A stretch of DNA of 64,000 nt from Cognatiyoonia sp965661665 (GCF_965661665.1 NZ_CBFIEO010000004.1:62001-126000), one strand, 5' to 3'; shown: positions 27,032 through 35,905, numbered from the stretch's first letter. The notes: generated from the sequence alone by a model not told the origin. Made by a program: numbers and translations.

Positions 27032-27102
27032 CCCCATTTCAGGTGGTGACAAGGGTGCGTGAATCCACTACATCGGCACCGTCGAAACAAAGGAAAAGAC
27101 CC

Positions 27103-27237
27103 ATGGCTGAACACAAGCACGGCGAAATGGACACATCCGTTCAGGAAGCAACGTTCAACGGCTTTATGAGCATGGTCACAAAATCGACAATCGTGATCAT
27201 TGTCGTTTTGGTTCTTTTGGCGCTGATCGGGGCCTAA
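27103..27237 (+). CDS. aa3-type cytochrome c oxidase subunit IV
   Basis: A 44-residue protein: short polar N-terminus (AEHKHGEMDTSVQEATFNGF) and one membrane helix (about 27-43). This matches the small bacterial subunit IV family that packs against the aa3 oxidase. I chose ATG 27103 because AAAGGAAAAGA precedes it. The other oxidase subunits are not in the window. Confidence 0.85.
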   Translation: MAEHKHGEMDTSVQEATFNGFMSMVTKSTIVIIVVLVLLALIGA

Positions 27238-27242
27238 CCTGA

Positions 27243-27863
27243 ATGCACCGCCGGGCTTTTGTAACTGGCAGTGCTGCATTGGCCCTTACCGGTTGCACAA
27301 CCCCAGTAAGCATCTACGCATCTGACGAGGCCGTCAGAGCTGCTACCTTTTCCAGCAAGGGACCTGCGTCCCTGACGCTTTATACCATGCGCAACACACG
27401 CTCTGACAGCGGCGCGCATACCAGCCTTTTGATCGACGCGAGCCAGCGGGTGATGTTCGATCCTGCGGGCAGCTTTGGTCATGAAACGATCCCAGAGCGG
27501 GATGACGTGTTGTTCGGCTTTAGTCCAAGGATTGAGGCTTACTACGCCAGCTATCACGCACGGCTGACCTTCTACGTAGTCGCCCAGAAAGTTGACGTGT
27601 CGCCAGAAGTGGCGGAGCTTGCCTTAGAGCTCGCCTTGTCAAATGGTGCTGTGCCCAACGCCCTTTGCACCCACGCAACGTCTTCACTTGTGTCGCGCCT
27701 GCCTGGGTTTGAGAGTATCGGTGTCACCTATTTCCCAAACAATATGATGGATGATGTCGCCCGATTGCCCGGTGTCGAAACCACGGTCTATCGGGAAAAT
27801 GACTCGGAAGACAAATCAGTTGCTGCTGCTGCCATTGACGCGCAAATCAGAACTGGCCAGTAG
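27243..27863 (+). CDS. Exported lipoprotein of unknown function
   Basis: A 206-residue protein with an N-terminal MHRRAF... signal peptide and lipobox ALTGC (Cys at about residue 18). The double arginine could make it a Tat substrate. The mature part contains HTSLLIDASQRVMFDPAGSF and, later, ALCTHATSSLVSRLPG, a pattern reminiscent of the NlpC/P60-like or papain-fold 'HxxLLI...' hydrolases (a tentative likeness). It follows the oxidase subunit by 5 bp and overlaps the convergent azlD gene by 17 bases. Confidence 0.7.
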   Translation: MHRRAFVTGSAALALTGCTTPVSIYASDEAVRAATFSSKGPASLTLYTMRNTRSDSGAHTSLLIDASQRVMFDPAGSFGHETIPERDDVLFGFSPRIEAYYASYHARLTFYVVAQKVDVSPEVAELALELALSNGAVPNALCTHATSSLVSRLPGFESIGVTYFPNNMMDDVARLPGVETTVYRENDSEDKSVAAAAIDAQIRTGQ

Positions 27864-28182
27864 CAAACAGCCCCACGTATAGCGTCACACCTCCTGCGAC
27901 CATGCCCCAGAGCGGGTTCTTGGCGAGGTAAGCCGCGCTCAACGCTGCAAGTGCTGCCGCAGCGCGGGCAGGATCAAATATGCCATCGGTCGCAGTTGGC
28001 CAGATGACCAACGGGGCCACCATGCCAGGCAGGACAGCAACGGGTGTGTAGCGCAGCAACCGCATCACAAGTGTCGGCATCGGTCTGTCGCCGATGAGGC
28101 CCAAGAAAGAGAAACGGATAAGGAAAGTCAGCACAGCCAACACGCCGATGATGAACCAGATTTCGGACGCGCTATAGGTCAT
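27847..28182 (-). CDS. azlD: AzlD-family transporter subunit
   Basis: A 111-residue membrane protein with about four hydrophobic helices and the early TFLIRFSFL motif typical of AzlD, the small partner of AzlC in branched-chain amino acid export. The start at ATG 28182 overlaps the azlC stop by 4 bases (ATGA), which decides it. Confidence 0.88.
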   Translation of the reverse strand: MTYSASEIWFIIGVLAVLTFLIRFSFLGLIGDRPMPTLVMRLLRYTPVAVLPGMVAPLVIWPTATDGIFDPARAAAALAALSAAYLAKNPLWGMVAGGVTLYVGLFATGQF

Positions 28183-28886
28183 GGATTGCGCGCGTCCCAT
28201 GTTTCAACCACGACACCAACGACCATAGCGCAAGCCGCCGCGATCAACAGACCCGTCCCTGATGGCAAGGACGCAAGCGAGAGCGCGACAACCACCGATG
28301 TAACCGTCGCTGCGACATGAGCCTTGGTTTTGAGGAGCGGGCCAACCATGGCGAGGAACATGATTGGCACAATGAAATCGAGCGCATATTCCGGTGGAAT
28401 GGCAGAACCTGCAACAATACCAATCACCGTGGAACCCACCCATGTCGGCACAATGGGCGAGGCCACGCCAAAGAAATAGGCCACCCTCTGCGCGATCGTC
28501 AGGTCCGGCACAGCCTCATACTTGGTGATGCTCGCGACATAGGTTTGGTCAAAATTCATGTAGGCTATGAGCACCCGTTGCCACATCGGGGCCGCCCCGA
28601 GGTATGGCACGAGGGAGGCAGAATACATCGCCATCCGCAGGTTCACGGCCACAGCCGCGAGGATGACCATCACAATCGCCGCGTCTTCGATCATCAGTTG
28701 CAGGGCGGCAAATTGCGCAGCACCGGCGATCACCAAAAGCGAAAACGCAAAGGTTTGACCGAAGCCGAGCCCTGCTTCCGTGCCTACAACGCCAAATAAC
28801 AAGGCAAACGGCAGCGCCATCAGAATGAACGGCGTCCCGTCGCGAAAACCCGACCAATAGGCGGATTTCACAGTGGTGGGGGGCAT
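28179..28886 (-). CDS. azlC: AzlC-family branched-chain amino acid exporter
   Basis: A 235-residue inner-membrane protein. Family marks are GFRDGTPFILMALPFALLFG, then AGAAQFAALQLM and the LRMAMYSASLVPYLG loop. With AzlD it forms a two-component exporter of branched-chain amino acids and analogues. First gene of the azlCD unit, divergent from fdhD across 59 bp. Confidence 0.93.
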   Translation of the reverse strand: MPPTTVKSAYWSGFRDGTPFILMALPFALLFGVVGTEAGLGFGQTFAFSLLVIAGAAQFAALQLMIEDAAIVMVILAAVAVNLRMAMYSASLVPYLGAAPMWQRVLIAYMNFDQTYVASITKYEAVPDLTIAQRVAYFFGVASPIVPTWVGSTVIGIVAGSAIPPEYALDFIVPIMFLAMVGPLLKTKAHVAATVTSVVVALSLASLPSGTGLLIAAACAMVVGVVVETWDARNP

Positions 28887-28945
28887 GGCTTTGTCCTAAG
28901 TTGTTTGTTGAACAGCGGGATATCCAGCTTAGCAAGGAATGACAA

Positions 28946-29827
28946 TTGGCGCGTTTGGTAGATACTTCTGACTATCTGATCGCCCCTGATCCCAACCGGT
29001 CAAGGCTGACACATTGCATCGTGGGCCATGATGAAAACGGCGCCGCGACGGAGATTGCCGTTGTTGAAGAGCGTCCTTTAACGATCTTCCTCAACAGCCA
29101 AGAAATCGTCACCGCCATGACGATTGGGGATTACCCCGAATATCTGGCGCTAGGGTTCCTAAAGAACCAAGGGATGCTGCACGCTGATGATGACATCGCA
29201 GCGGTCGAGTTTGATGAGGAGCTTGAAACGGTCATTGTCCGCACCGCGCGGCAGACTGATTATGAGGACAAGCTCCGCAAGAAGACACGGACGAGCGGAT
29301 GCGCCATTGGCACGGTATTCGGTGACATTATGGAGGGGCTGGAAGGCGTGAGCCTGCCCAACCTGACGGTGAAAACCTCCGACCTCTACATACTGGCCAA
29401 CACGATCAACCGCACGCCTTCGCTCTACCTTGAAGCGGGCGCGATCCATGGAACCGTGCTCTGCCAAGACGCAAGGCCGCTGGTCTATATGGAGGATGTG
29501 GGCCGTCACAACGCGGTCGATAAGATCGCGGGCTGGATGCTGTCGGAAGATGTGAGTCCGGAGGACAAGATCCTTTACACGACGGGTCGACTGACATCGG
29601 AAATGGTCATCAAGACGGCGATGATGGGCATTCCTGCGCTGGTGTCACGATCAGGATTTACGGCGTGGGGTATCGAGATCGCGCAACAGGTTGATCTAAC
29701 GCTGATCGGCCGAATGCGTGGTCAGCGGTTTGTATGTTTGGCGGGGGAGCATCGCTTGGACAGGGACGCAGACCCGAAAACCGTTTCCGACGAACCCAAA
29801 GCGGCCAGCCGCAAGGCCGCCCGATGA
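28946..29827 (+). CDS. fdhD: FdhD, sulphurtransferase for molybdenum enzymes
   Basis: A 293-residue protein that sulphurates the molybdenum cofactor for formate dehydrogenase. It starts at TTG with AAGGAATGA upstream. The key cysteine is C119 in RTSGCAIGTVFG; the second cysteine of the CxxC found in E. coli FdhD is a glycine here (G122). Other family blocks are LALGFLKNQG and EDVGRHNAVDKIAGW. It leads the operon fdhD-mobA-mobB-moeA-GNAT; its stop overlaps mobA (ATGA). The C-terminal tail is basic and variable. Confidence 0.94.
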   Translation: MARLVDTSDYLIAPDPNRSRLTHCIVGHDENGAATEIAVVEERPLTIFLNSQEIVTAMTIGDYPEYLALGFLKNQGMLHADDDIAAVEFDEELETVIVRTARQTDYEDKLRKKTRTSGCAIGTVFGDIMEGLEGVSLPNLTVKTSDLYILANTINRTPSLYLEAGAIHGTVLCQDARPLVYMEDVGRHNAVDKIAGWMLSEDVSPEDKILYTTGRLTSEMVIKTAMMGIPALVSRSGFTAWGIEIAQQVDLTLIGRMRGQRFVCLAGEHRLDRDADPKTVSDEPKAASRKAAR

Positions 29828-30405
29828 AACAGCCCAAAGGTGTGATCCTAGCGGGCGGGTTGGCCACGCGCATGGGCGGTGGGGACAAATGCCTTCTGCC
29901 CTTGGGCGACGCTCGGGTCATTGACCATGTAGTTGACCGACTGGCACCTCAGTGTGACGGTCTTGTACTGAACGCGAACGGCGACGCCAGCCGGTTCGAC
30001 ATGTTAGGATTGCCCGTCTGCCCGGACAGTATCGACGGGTTTGCAGGGCCATTGTCTGGCGTATTGACGGGGCTGGATTGGGCAGCGGCCAATGGCGCCG
30101 ATCACATTGTCACGGCAGCGGCGGACACTCCGTTCCTGCCCTGCGATTTGGTGTCCCAGCTTCAGTTGGCGGCAAATGAAGCGGGCCTCGCGCTTTCGCA
30201 ATCGCCAAGCGGCATGCAACCCACGTTTGGCCTATGGCCCGTCGCCCTACGCGGTGATTTGCGGGAGGCGTTAGAGGACGGCGTGCGCAAGGTTCTGCAT
30301 TGGACGGACCGACACGCCGCAGGCATAGCCGCCTTTCCCGATGATGCGGCGTTCTTCAACATTAACACGCCCGACGATCTGAAAATGGCAGTGGCGATGC
30401 TATGA
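29824..30405 (+). CDS. mobA: Molybdenum cofactor guanylyltransferase
   Basis: A 193-residue nucleotidyltransferase that attaches GMP to molybdopterin. The N-terminal GTP-binding loop is LAGGLATRMGGGDK (residues 9-22), followed by DSIDGFAGPLSGVLTGL and AAADTPFLP. I chose ATG 29824 because it overlaps the fdhD stop (ATGA). It overlaps mobB the same way. Confidence 0.95.
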   Translation: MKQPKGVILAGGLATRMGGGDKCLLPLGDARVIDHVVDRLAPQCDGLVLNANGDASRFDMLGLPVCPDSIDGFAGPLSGVLTGLDWAAANGADHIVTAAADTPFLPCDLVSQLQLAANEAGLALSQSPSGMQPTFGLWPVALRGDLREALEDGVRKVLHWTDRHAAGIAAFPDDAAFFNINTPDDLKMAVAML

Positions 30406-30893
30406 AGATGTACGGGATCGTTGGGTTCAAGAACGCGGGGAAGACAGGCTTGATGGAACGGCTGGTGGCGGAAATTGTTGGCCGCGGCTTCACCGTCTCC
30501 ACCATAAAACACGCGCATCATAATTTCGACGTCGATCAACCTGGCAGGGACAGCTACAGGCATAGAAAGGCGGGCGCATCGCAGACCGTCCTCGCCTCCG
30601 CCAATCGCTGGGCGATGATGACAGAACTGCGTGGGGCAGACGAACCCACGCTCGATCAATTGCTGGCAGGGCTGTCGCCCGTCGATTTGGTCCTGGTCGA
30701 AGGCTACAAGCGTGGGGATCATCCGAAGGTAGAAGCGCACCGCGCCGAACCCGGAAATCCGCTGCTTGCCCCTGATGACCCAACGGTGCGGGCGGTGGCC
30801 GCCGATTGCAAAGTTGACGCGCCCTGCCCTGTTTTTGATCTAAACGACACGACGGCTATTGCGGATTTCATCCTTTTGGACGTTGGGCTTTGA
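30402..30893 (+). CDS. mobB: Molybdopterin-guanine dinucleotide adapter protein
   Basis: A 163-residue P-loop GTPase. The nucleotide loop is GFKNAGKTGLMERL (residues 7-20), with STIKHAHHNFDVD next, then LVEGYKRGDHPKVEAHR. MobB assists MobA but is not essential in E. coli. It overlaps mobA by 4 bases and is followed 3 bp later by the TTG start of the MoeA fusion. Confidence 0.94.
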   Translation: MKMYGIVGFKNAGKTGLMERLVAEIVGRGFTVSTIKHAHHNFDVDQPGRDSYRHRKAGASQTVLASANRWAMMTELRGADEPTLDQLLAGLSPVDLVLVEGYKRGDHPKVEAHRAEPGNPLLAPDDPTVRAVAADCKVDAPCPVFDLNDTTAIADFILLDVGL

Positions 30894-30908
30894 CCTTTGA
30901 CCTTTGAC
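30888..30908 (+). repeat. Three tandem CTTTGAC units at the mobB/moeA junction
   Basis: Three perfect 7-bp copies in a row (30888-30894, 30895-30901, 30902-30908). The first contains the mobB stop and the second the TTG start of the MoeA fusion. Gain or loss of one unit would shift the frame or move the start. Confidence 0.7.
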
Positions 30909-32999
30909 AAGATCATCATTGTCGATTGGTCGGGCGGGAAAGATCAGGGGCCAAAGCCAAAGAAAGATGCGATTTGGGCCTGTGTGGTGACACAAAGACA
31001 AGTGACTGATCCCATCTATTTCCGAAACCGGCAGGTTTTTGAAACGTGGTGTCGGGACGAATTGAGAGATGCACGGGAGGCTAGCCACCGCGTGCTCTGC
31101 GGTTTTGACTTCCCGTTCGGCTATCCAACTGGGTTTGCAAAACATCTCACCGGATCAGACGACGCTTTTGCCCTCTGGGATTGGATCGAAGACCGGATTG
31201 AGGACGCACCCAAGGACAACAACCGTTTCGCCGTCGCGGCAGAGATGAACCGTTTGTGCGATGGGATTGGCCCTTTTTGGGGGAATGGGACAAAGGGTGA
31301 TCACGACGGCCTACCGCGAAAAGGACTTGTCCGGGAACAACACGGATGGCCAGAGCGTCGCAAGGCGGAGGAAAACGCCAAAGGCACGTTCACCGTTTGG
31401 CAATTGGCTGGCGCGGGGTCCGTCGGGTCACAGACCTTGATGGGCCTACCCTTGCTCAACCGGCTGCGTAGGGAGTTTGGGGCCGCGTTATCGGTTTGGC
31501 CACTGGAACCGACGGAGACGGACATCGTTCTGATGGAAGTGTGGCCCTCCTTGCTCAGCACAGAGATTGCTGAAAGCCTGCCCGAAGGCGAAATCAAAGA
31601 CGCGCATCAGGTTCGGGTCTTAGCTCAGGCCATAAGCCGGTTGCAGGTAGATGCCCTGTCGCAGATGCTGGACGTGCCTGTAACGGAAGAAGGATGGATT
31701 TTCGGTTTGGGTCATGAGGATGCATTAAAAGCTGCTGCCGAGGGCGGATTGGTCCCGCCGCCCTTGCGCAATGACTGCTTTGCGATGCCGCAAGGTGCCT
31801 ATTGGACACCGGAGGCGGACGCACTCGCCCATTTGCGCGCCGCGATGACGCCCGTTGTTGGCGCCGAAAAGATGCGCGTATCCTTGGCGGCGAACAGGGT
31901 GCTTGCAACCGATGCTGTCGCTGCCCGCTCCCACCCACCGACCCCAAACTCCGCAGTGGATGGGTATGCGATGGTTGGTCCTATCGCAGAGGGGTCTCAT
32001 AACTTGACGCTGGTCGACGGCGTTTTAGCAGCAGGTCATGTTTTTGACGGCGTGGTCGCAGATGGCGAAGCGCTACGCATCCTAACGGGCGCGCCACTGC
32101 CCGACGGGGCCAATACCGTCATTCTTCAGGAAGATGTGTCCAACGACGGCACTTCCATCGCATTCCATGGCCCCCTCAAAGCGTGGGCAAATGCGCGCAA
32201 AGCGGGGGAGGATATGACCGCGGGGCAGACTGTCTTATCCGCAGGGCGTCGATTGACCAGCGCTGATCTGGGTACGCTGACCGCAGCAGGAATTGCACAA
32301 GTGGAGGTTTTCCAGCACCTGAAGGTTGGCGTTTTGTCAACAGGGGATGAACTGCGCGACGTGGGCGAGGCGGCAACAGATGCGCAGATATTCGACGCAA
32401 ACCGTCCAATGCTGTTGGAAAACCTGCAGCGCTGGGGATTTGAGGCGATCGATTTAGGGCGGGCGCCTGACGACCGCACAAAGGTACGGTCTATCCTCGA
32501 TAGTGCAGCAAAACGATGCGACGCGATCTTGACCTCTGGTGGCGCGTCCGCGGGTGATGAGGACCACATGTCAACGGTCCTGAAAGACACTGGCGACTTC
32601 GCGCTGTGGCGCGTGGCCGTAAAGCCCGGACGCCCCTTGGCGATGGGCATGTGGAACCAAACGCCCGTCTTTGGCTTGCCAGGCAATCCGGTGGCCGCGC
32701 AAGTCTGCTCCCTAATTTTCGCCTATCCAGCACTCTCCATGATGGCAGGGATGGCGTGGCAAGAGCCAATGACCTTTAAGGTGCCCGCGGCATTCAGCAA
32801 ATCTAAGAAAGACGGGCGCACCGAATACCTTAGGGCCAGAATAGAAAATGGGTGCGCTGTTCCTTTTGCCTCCGAAGGGTCAGGGCGGATTTCAGGGCTC
32901 AGTTGGGCCAATGGATTGATCCGTTTGCCCCATGAGGCGATGACTGTGGAGCAGGGTGATCTTGTTGATTTTCTACCCTTTTCCAGCTTCGGCTTATGA
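30897..32999 (+). CDS. moeA: MoeA fused to an extra N-terminal domain
   Basis: A 700-residue protein starting at TTG with a weak ribosome site. Residues from about 300 onward are a complete MoeA, which inserts molybdenum into adenylylated molybdopterin: HPPTPNSAVDGYAM, then SGGASAGDEDH and FGLPGNPVAAQ. The first about 290 residues form a separate domain beginning KIIIVDWSGG, with GFDFPFGYP, GPFWGN and VWPSLL further in. Its early Asp in a beta-strand, and spacing of acidic residues, recall RNase H-fold proteins of the DUF429 sort, which is inference. Fourth gene of the fdhD operon; it overlaps the next gene by 4 bases. Confidence 0.9.
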   Translation: MTFDKIIIVDWSGGKDQGPKPKKDAIWACVVTQRQVTDPIYFRNRQVFETWCRDELRDAREASHRVLCGFDFPFGYPTGFAKHLTGSDDAFALWDWIEDRIEDAPKDNNRFAVAAEMNRLCDGIGPFWGNGTKGDHDGLPRKGLVREQHGWPERRKAEENAKGTFTVWQLAGAGSVGSQTLMGLPLLNRLRREFGAALSVWPLEPTETDIVLMEVWPSLLSTEIAESLPEGEIKDAHQVRVLAQAISRLQVDALSQMLDVPVTEEGWIFGLGHEDALKAAAEGGLVPPPLRNDCFAMPQGAYWTPEADALAHLRAAMTPVVGAEKMRVSLAANRVLATDAVAARSHPPTPNSAVDGYAMVGPIAEGSHNLTLVDGVLAAGHVFDGVVADGEALRILTGAPLPDGANTVILQEDVSNDGTSIAFHGPLKAWANARKAGEDMTAGQTVLSAGRRLTSADLGTLTAAGIAQVEVFQHLKVGVLSTGDELRDVGEAATDAQIFDANRPMLLENLQRWGFEAIDLGRAPDDRTKVRSILDSAAKRCDAILTSGGASAGDEDHMSTVLKDTGDFALWRVAVKPGRPLAMGMWNQTPVFGLPGNPVAAQVCSLIFAYPALSMMAGMAWQEPMTFKVPAAFSKSKKDGRTEYLRARIENGCAVPFASEGSGRISGLSWANGLIRLPHEAMTVEQGDLVDFLPFSSFGL

Positions 33000-33589
33000 T
33001 CATCCGCGCGGGCTTTGATCCGTCCGACCGGCAGTTGGCAGGCGCGCTTTTTTGGGAAGCATTCGGGGCCAAACTTGGTCGCGCCCTCGGCCCCCGATAC
33101 AAGGCACTAAAATTTCTGGATCGTGTGATCCGCAGAGATCATGCGATTTCAGCTTACTCGGACGACGGGCAACTCTTGGGCCTTGTTGGGTTCAAGACGA
33201 TTCACGGCGCTTTGGTTGGCGGCGACTTCTCTAACATGCGCGCAATTTACGGGACATTTGGTGCTGTTTGGCGGGCCATGCTTCTCTCGATGTTGGAGCG
33301 CGACATCGAAAACCAAAGGTTCTTGACGGATGGCATCTTTGTCACCGCTGACGCCCGAGGCCAAGGCGTGGACCAAGCGCTCTTGGCTGCGGTCAAATCA
33401 GCGGCAGAAAGGCGGGGCTATGATACCATCCGTCTCGATGTGATTGATACGAATCCTAGAGCAAAAGCACTTTATGACCGAAACGGGTTTTCAAGCGTTG
33501 ATACTCAGCACCTTGGCCCGCTCAAGCATATCTTCGGCTTTCAAAGCGTAACGACGATGGTTGCGGCGACAAGCAGGACCGGTGCTTAA
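32996..33589 (+). CDS. GNAT-family acetyltransferase
   Basis: A 197-residue acetyltransferase. The acetyl-CoA-binding motif is GIFVTADARGQGVDQALLAA, followed by IRLDVIDTNPRAKALYDRNGF. Substrate unknown. It overlaps moeA (ATGA), so it is probably made with the cofactor genes, though nothing ties it to that pathway. Confidence 0.9.
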   Translation: MIIRAGFDPSDRQLAGALFWEAFGAKLGRALGPRYKALKFLDRVIRRDHAISAYSDDGQLLGLVGFKTIHGALVGGDFSNMRAIYGTFGAVWRAMLLSMLERDIENQRFLTDGIFVTADARGQGVDQALLAAVKSAAERRGYDTIRLDVIDTNPRAKALYDRNGFSSVDTQHLGPLKHIFGFQSVTTMVAATSRTGA

Positions 33590-33648
33590 GTTGTAGACCG
33601 CACCGCACGGACTATGTTCTAATTCAAACCTATTCAGCGGAGACATGA

Positions 33649-34269
33649 ATGCCAGACGGGTCCAACGCCATCAAACGCGGTCGGAAATTCGACCAAGTGC
33701 TGGATGGTGCGCGGGACGTGTTCATGATGCACGGGTTCGGCGCCGCGTCTGTTGATGACATTGCGCGGACGGCAGGCGTGTCAAAAGCCACGCTCTATAG
33801 CTACTTCAACGATAAACAGAGCTTGTTCATCGAAATCTCGAAATCCGAATGTCAAAAGCAGGCGATGTCGATCCTTGCCGAAACATCCGATGAAGACCCG
33901 TTGGATGTTGTCCTTTTGGAAGTCGCCACACGTTTCATCGACTTCATCACCTCAAAATTCGGGCAACAGATTTTCCGCATCTGCGTGGCTGAAAGTGAGC
34001 GTTTCCCTGAACTGGGCCGCGCGTTTTATGAGAGCGGCCCGATGCTGTTTCGGTCGCACATGACCGAGTTGTTGCAGTGTGCGCATAATGACGGTGTGGT
34101 GGAAATTGAAGATTTCGCACTCGCCGCCGACCAGTTTGCAGAACTTTGCAAGGCAGAGCTTCACCCGCGCATGGTCTTCCAAGGCACGAAAGACTTCTCC
34201 GATGCGGAGAAAGAGCGCATTGCAAAAGGCGCTGTGAGGACCTTTATGGCCTCACATGCCAAGCGGTAG
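33649..34269 (+). CDS. TetR-family transcriptional regulator
   Basis: A 206-residue repressor. The N-terminal helix-turn-helix spans about residues 15-60 (ARDVFMMHGFGAASVDDIARTAGVSKATLYSYF). The C-terminal ligand domain includes FICVAESERFPELG-like sequence, as in the AcrR group. GGAGA precedes the ATG. Its target is unclear; the nearest genes are the preceding acetyltransferase and the convergent formaldehyde dehydrogenase. Confidence 0.92.
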   Translation: MPDGSNAIKRGRKFDQVLDGARDVFMMHGFGAASVDDIARTAGVSKATLYSYFNDKQSLFIEISKSECQKQAMSILAETSDEDPLDVVLLEVATRFIDFITSKFGQQIFRICVAESERFPELGRAFYESGPMLFRSHMTELLQCAHNDGVVEIEDFALAADQFAELCKAELHPRMVFQGTKDFSDAEKERIAKGAVRTFMASHAKR

Positions 34270-34297
34270 TTTAGGCTCTAAGCCTGATCCCCAAATA

Positions 34298-35410
34298 TCA
34301 ATATACCACAACAGACCTGATTGATTTTCCTTCATGCATCAAATCAAAACCTGAATTGATGTCATCCAGCGACATGGTATGCGTGATCATTGGATCAATC
34401 TCGATCTTGCCGTCCATGTACCAATCCACGATCTTTGGCACGTCTGTTCGCCCCCTGGCACCGCCGAACGCAGTGCCGCGCCAGCTGCGACCCGTAACAA
34501 GTTGGAAAGGACGGGTTGCGATTTCCGCACCAGCAGGGGCCACACCGATGATGATGCTTTCGCCCCAGCCCTTATGCGCAGATTCCAACGCAGTCCGCAT
34601 CACTTGCACGTTGCCGGTTGCATCAAACGTGTAGTCCGCACCGCCGCCGGTTAATTCAAACAAGTGGCCGACCATATCGCCTTTCACATCGCTCGGATTG
34701 ACGAAATCGGTCATGCCGAACTTCTCAGCCATCGATTTCTTGTCGTTGTTCAGGTCAACGCCCACAATCTGATCCGCTCCAGCGAGGCGCAGACCTTGGA
34801 TGACGTTAAGGCCGATGCCACCCAAACCAAATACGATCGCGCGGCTGCCAATCTCTACCTTTGCAGTGTTGATAACGGCACCAATGCCTGTCGTGACACC
34901 GCAGCCGATGTAGCAAATCTTATCAAACGGCGCGTCAAGGCGGACTTTGGCGAGCGCAATCTCAGGCAAAACCGTATGGTTCGCGAAAGTCGAACAGCCC
35001 ATGTAGTGCAAGATCGGCGTCCCATCGAGCATGGAGAAACGGCTGGTACCATCTGGCATTACGCCTTTGCCTTGAGTTGAGCGGATCGACTGACACAGGT
35101 TTGTCTTCGGGTTCAGGCAGTACTCACATTCACGGCATTCTGGCGTGTAGAGCGGGATCACGTGGTCGCCTGGTTGGAGGGATGTGACACCTTCACCGAC
35201 TTCAACCACGACGCCTGCGCCCTCATGGCCAAGGATTGCCGGGAACATCCCCTCTGGGTCAGCGCCAGACAGTGTGAATTCATCTGTATGGCAAATCCCC
35301 GTGGCTTTAATTTCCACTAGAACTTCACCAGCTTTCGGGCCATCGAGGTTTACCTCCATCACCTCAAGAGGTTTGCCAGCTTCCAAAGCAACCGCCGCAC
35401 GTGTCCGCAT
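34298..35410 (-). CDS. adhC: S-(hydroxymethyl)glutathione dehydrogenase (class III alcohol dehydrogenase)
   Basis: A 370-residue zinc enzyme that oxidises the formaldehyde-glutathione adduct with NAD. Catalytic-zinc ligands sit in TGICHTDEF and GHEGAG, structural-zinc cysteines in CRECEYCLNPKTNLC, and the NAD loop is FGLGGIGLNVIQG. It removes formaldehyde produced from methylated compounds common in the sea. AAGGG precedes the start. No S-formylglutathione hydrolase gene is adjacent. Confidence 0.95.
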   Translation of the reverse strand: MRTRAAVALEAGKPLEVMEVNLDGPKAGEVLVEIKATGICHTDEFTLSGADPEGMFPAILGHEGAGVVVEVGEGVTSLQPGDHVIPLYTPECRECEYCLNPKTNLCQSIRSTQGKGVMPDGTSRFSMLDGTPILHYMGCSTFANHTVLPEIALAKVRLDAPFDKICYIGCGVTTGIGAVINTAKVEIGSRAIVFGLGGIGLNVIQGLRLAGADQIVGVDLNNDKKSMAEKFGMTDFVNPSDVKGDMVGHLFELTGGGADYTFDATGNVQVMRTALESAHKGWGESIIIGVAPAGAEIATRPFQLVTGRSWRGTAFGGARGRTDVPKIVDWYMDGKIEIDPMITHTMSLDDINSGFDLMHEGKSIRSVVVY

Positions 35411-35536
35411 TTCAATGCCCTTCTCTTTTTCAATACACCATTGTTCAGCGATAAATCAGAGAATTTCAATGTTTTTGGGAGGTCCGTCGACATTGCCCTG
35501 CTTGAACCCTGCCGACAATCTATTGACTGTGGCTGC

Positions 35537-35806
35537 ATGAAACGTATTCTGATCCTCATTGTTCTCTCGGCTTGTAGCCACACCGTCGGGCTGCCGCCCG
35601 TACCGGATGGCGACGCTGACAGTTGTGGTGCGGCGCAATATGGCGCAGTTGTTGAGCAACCGGCGACGGCGCTTGAGAAGGTCTTGATCTTGGGTCAGGT
35701 GCGGCTAATTCGGCCCACAACAGCGGTTACACAGGATTTCCAGCCCGAGCGGATCAACTTTTTCATCGACAGCACAAAAACAATCACTGCGATCACATGT
35801 GGCTAG
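35537..35806 (+). CDS. Peptidase inhibitor I78-like lipoprotein
   Basis: An 89-residue protein with a signal peptide and lipobox (LIVLSAC, Cys at about residue 13). The mature part has DSCGAAQYGAVVEQPATAL and ends near INFFIDSTKTITAITCG, the pattern of the I78 family of small serine-protease inhibitors. It would sit in the periplasm or on the outer membrane and guard against proteases. Confidence 0.85.
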   Translation: MKRILILIVLSACSHTVGLPPVPDGDADSCGAAQYGAVVEQPATALEKVLILGQVRLIRPTTAVTQDFQPERINFFIDSTKTITAITCG

Positions 35807-35819
35807 GTTTGGGGGATGA

Positions 35820-35887
35820 AGCGAACGCACTCAAGACAATAAACTGGGTGGGGGCATAATCGTCACAGCCCTTAGGTAGCGTTCGCT
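35820..35887. repeat. 9-bp perfect inverted repeat with a 50-bp spacer
   Basis: AGCGAACGC (35820-35828) and GCGTTCGCT (35879-35887) are exact reverse complements, just after the I78 gene. They could form a long hairpin or mark a protein-binding site; nothing else identifies a role. Confidence 0.4.
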
Positions 35888-35905
35888 ATGCCCTTGGTAG
35901 TGCAC

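Noticed and set aside
34273..34285. AGGCT-CTA-AGCCT hairpin between the TetR and adhC genes
   Set aside because: The loop is only 3 bases, the stem 5 bp, and no T-run follows on either strand; too weak to call a terminator.
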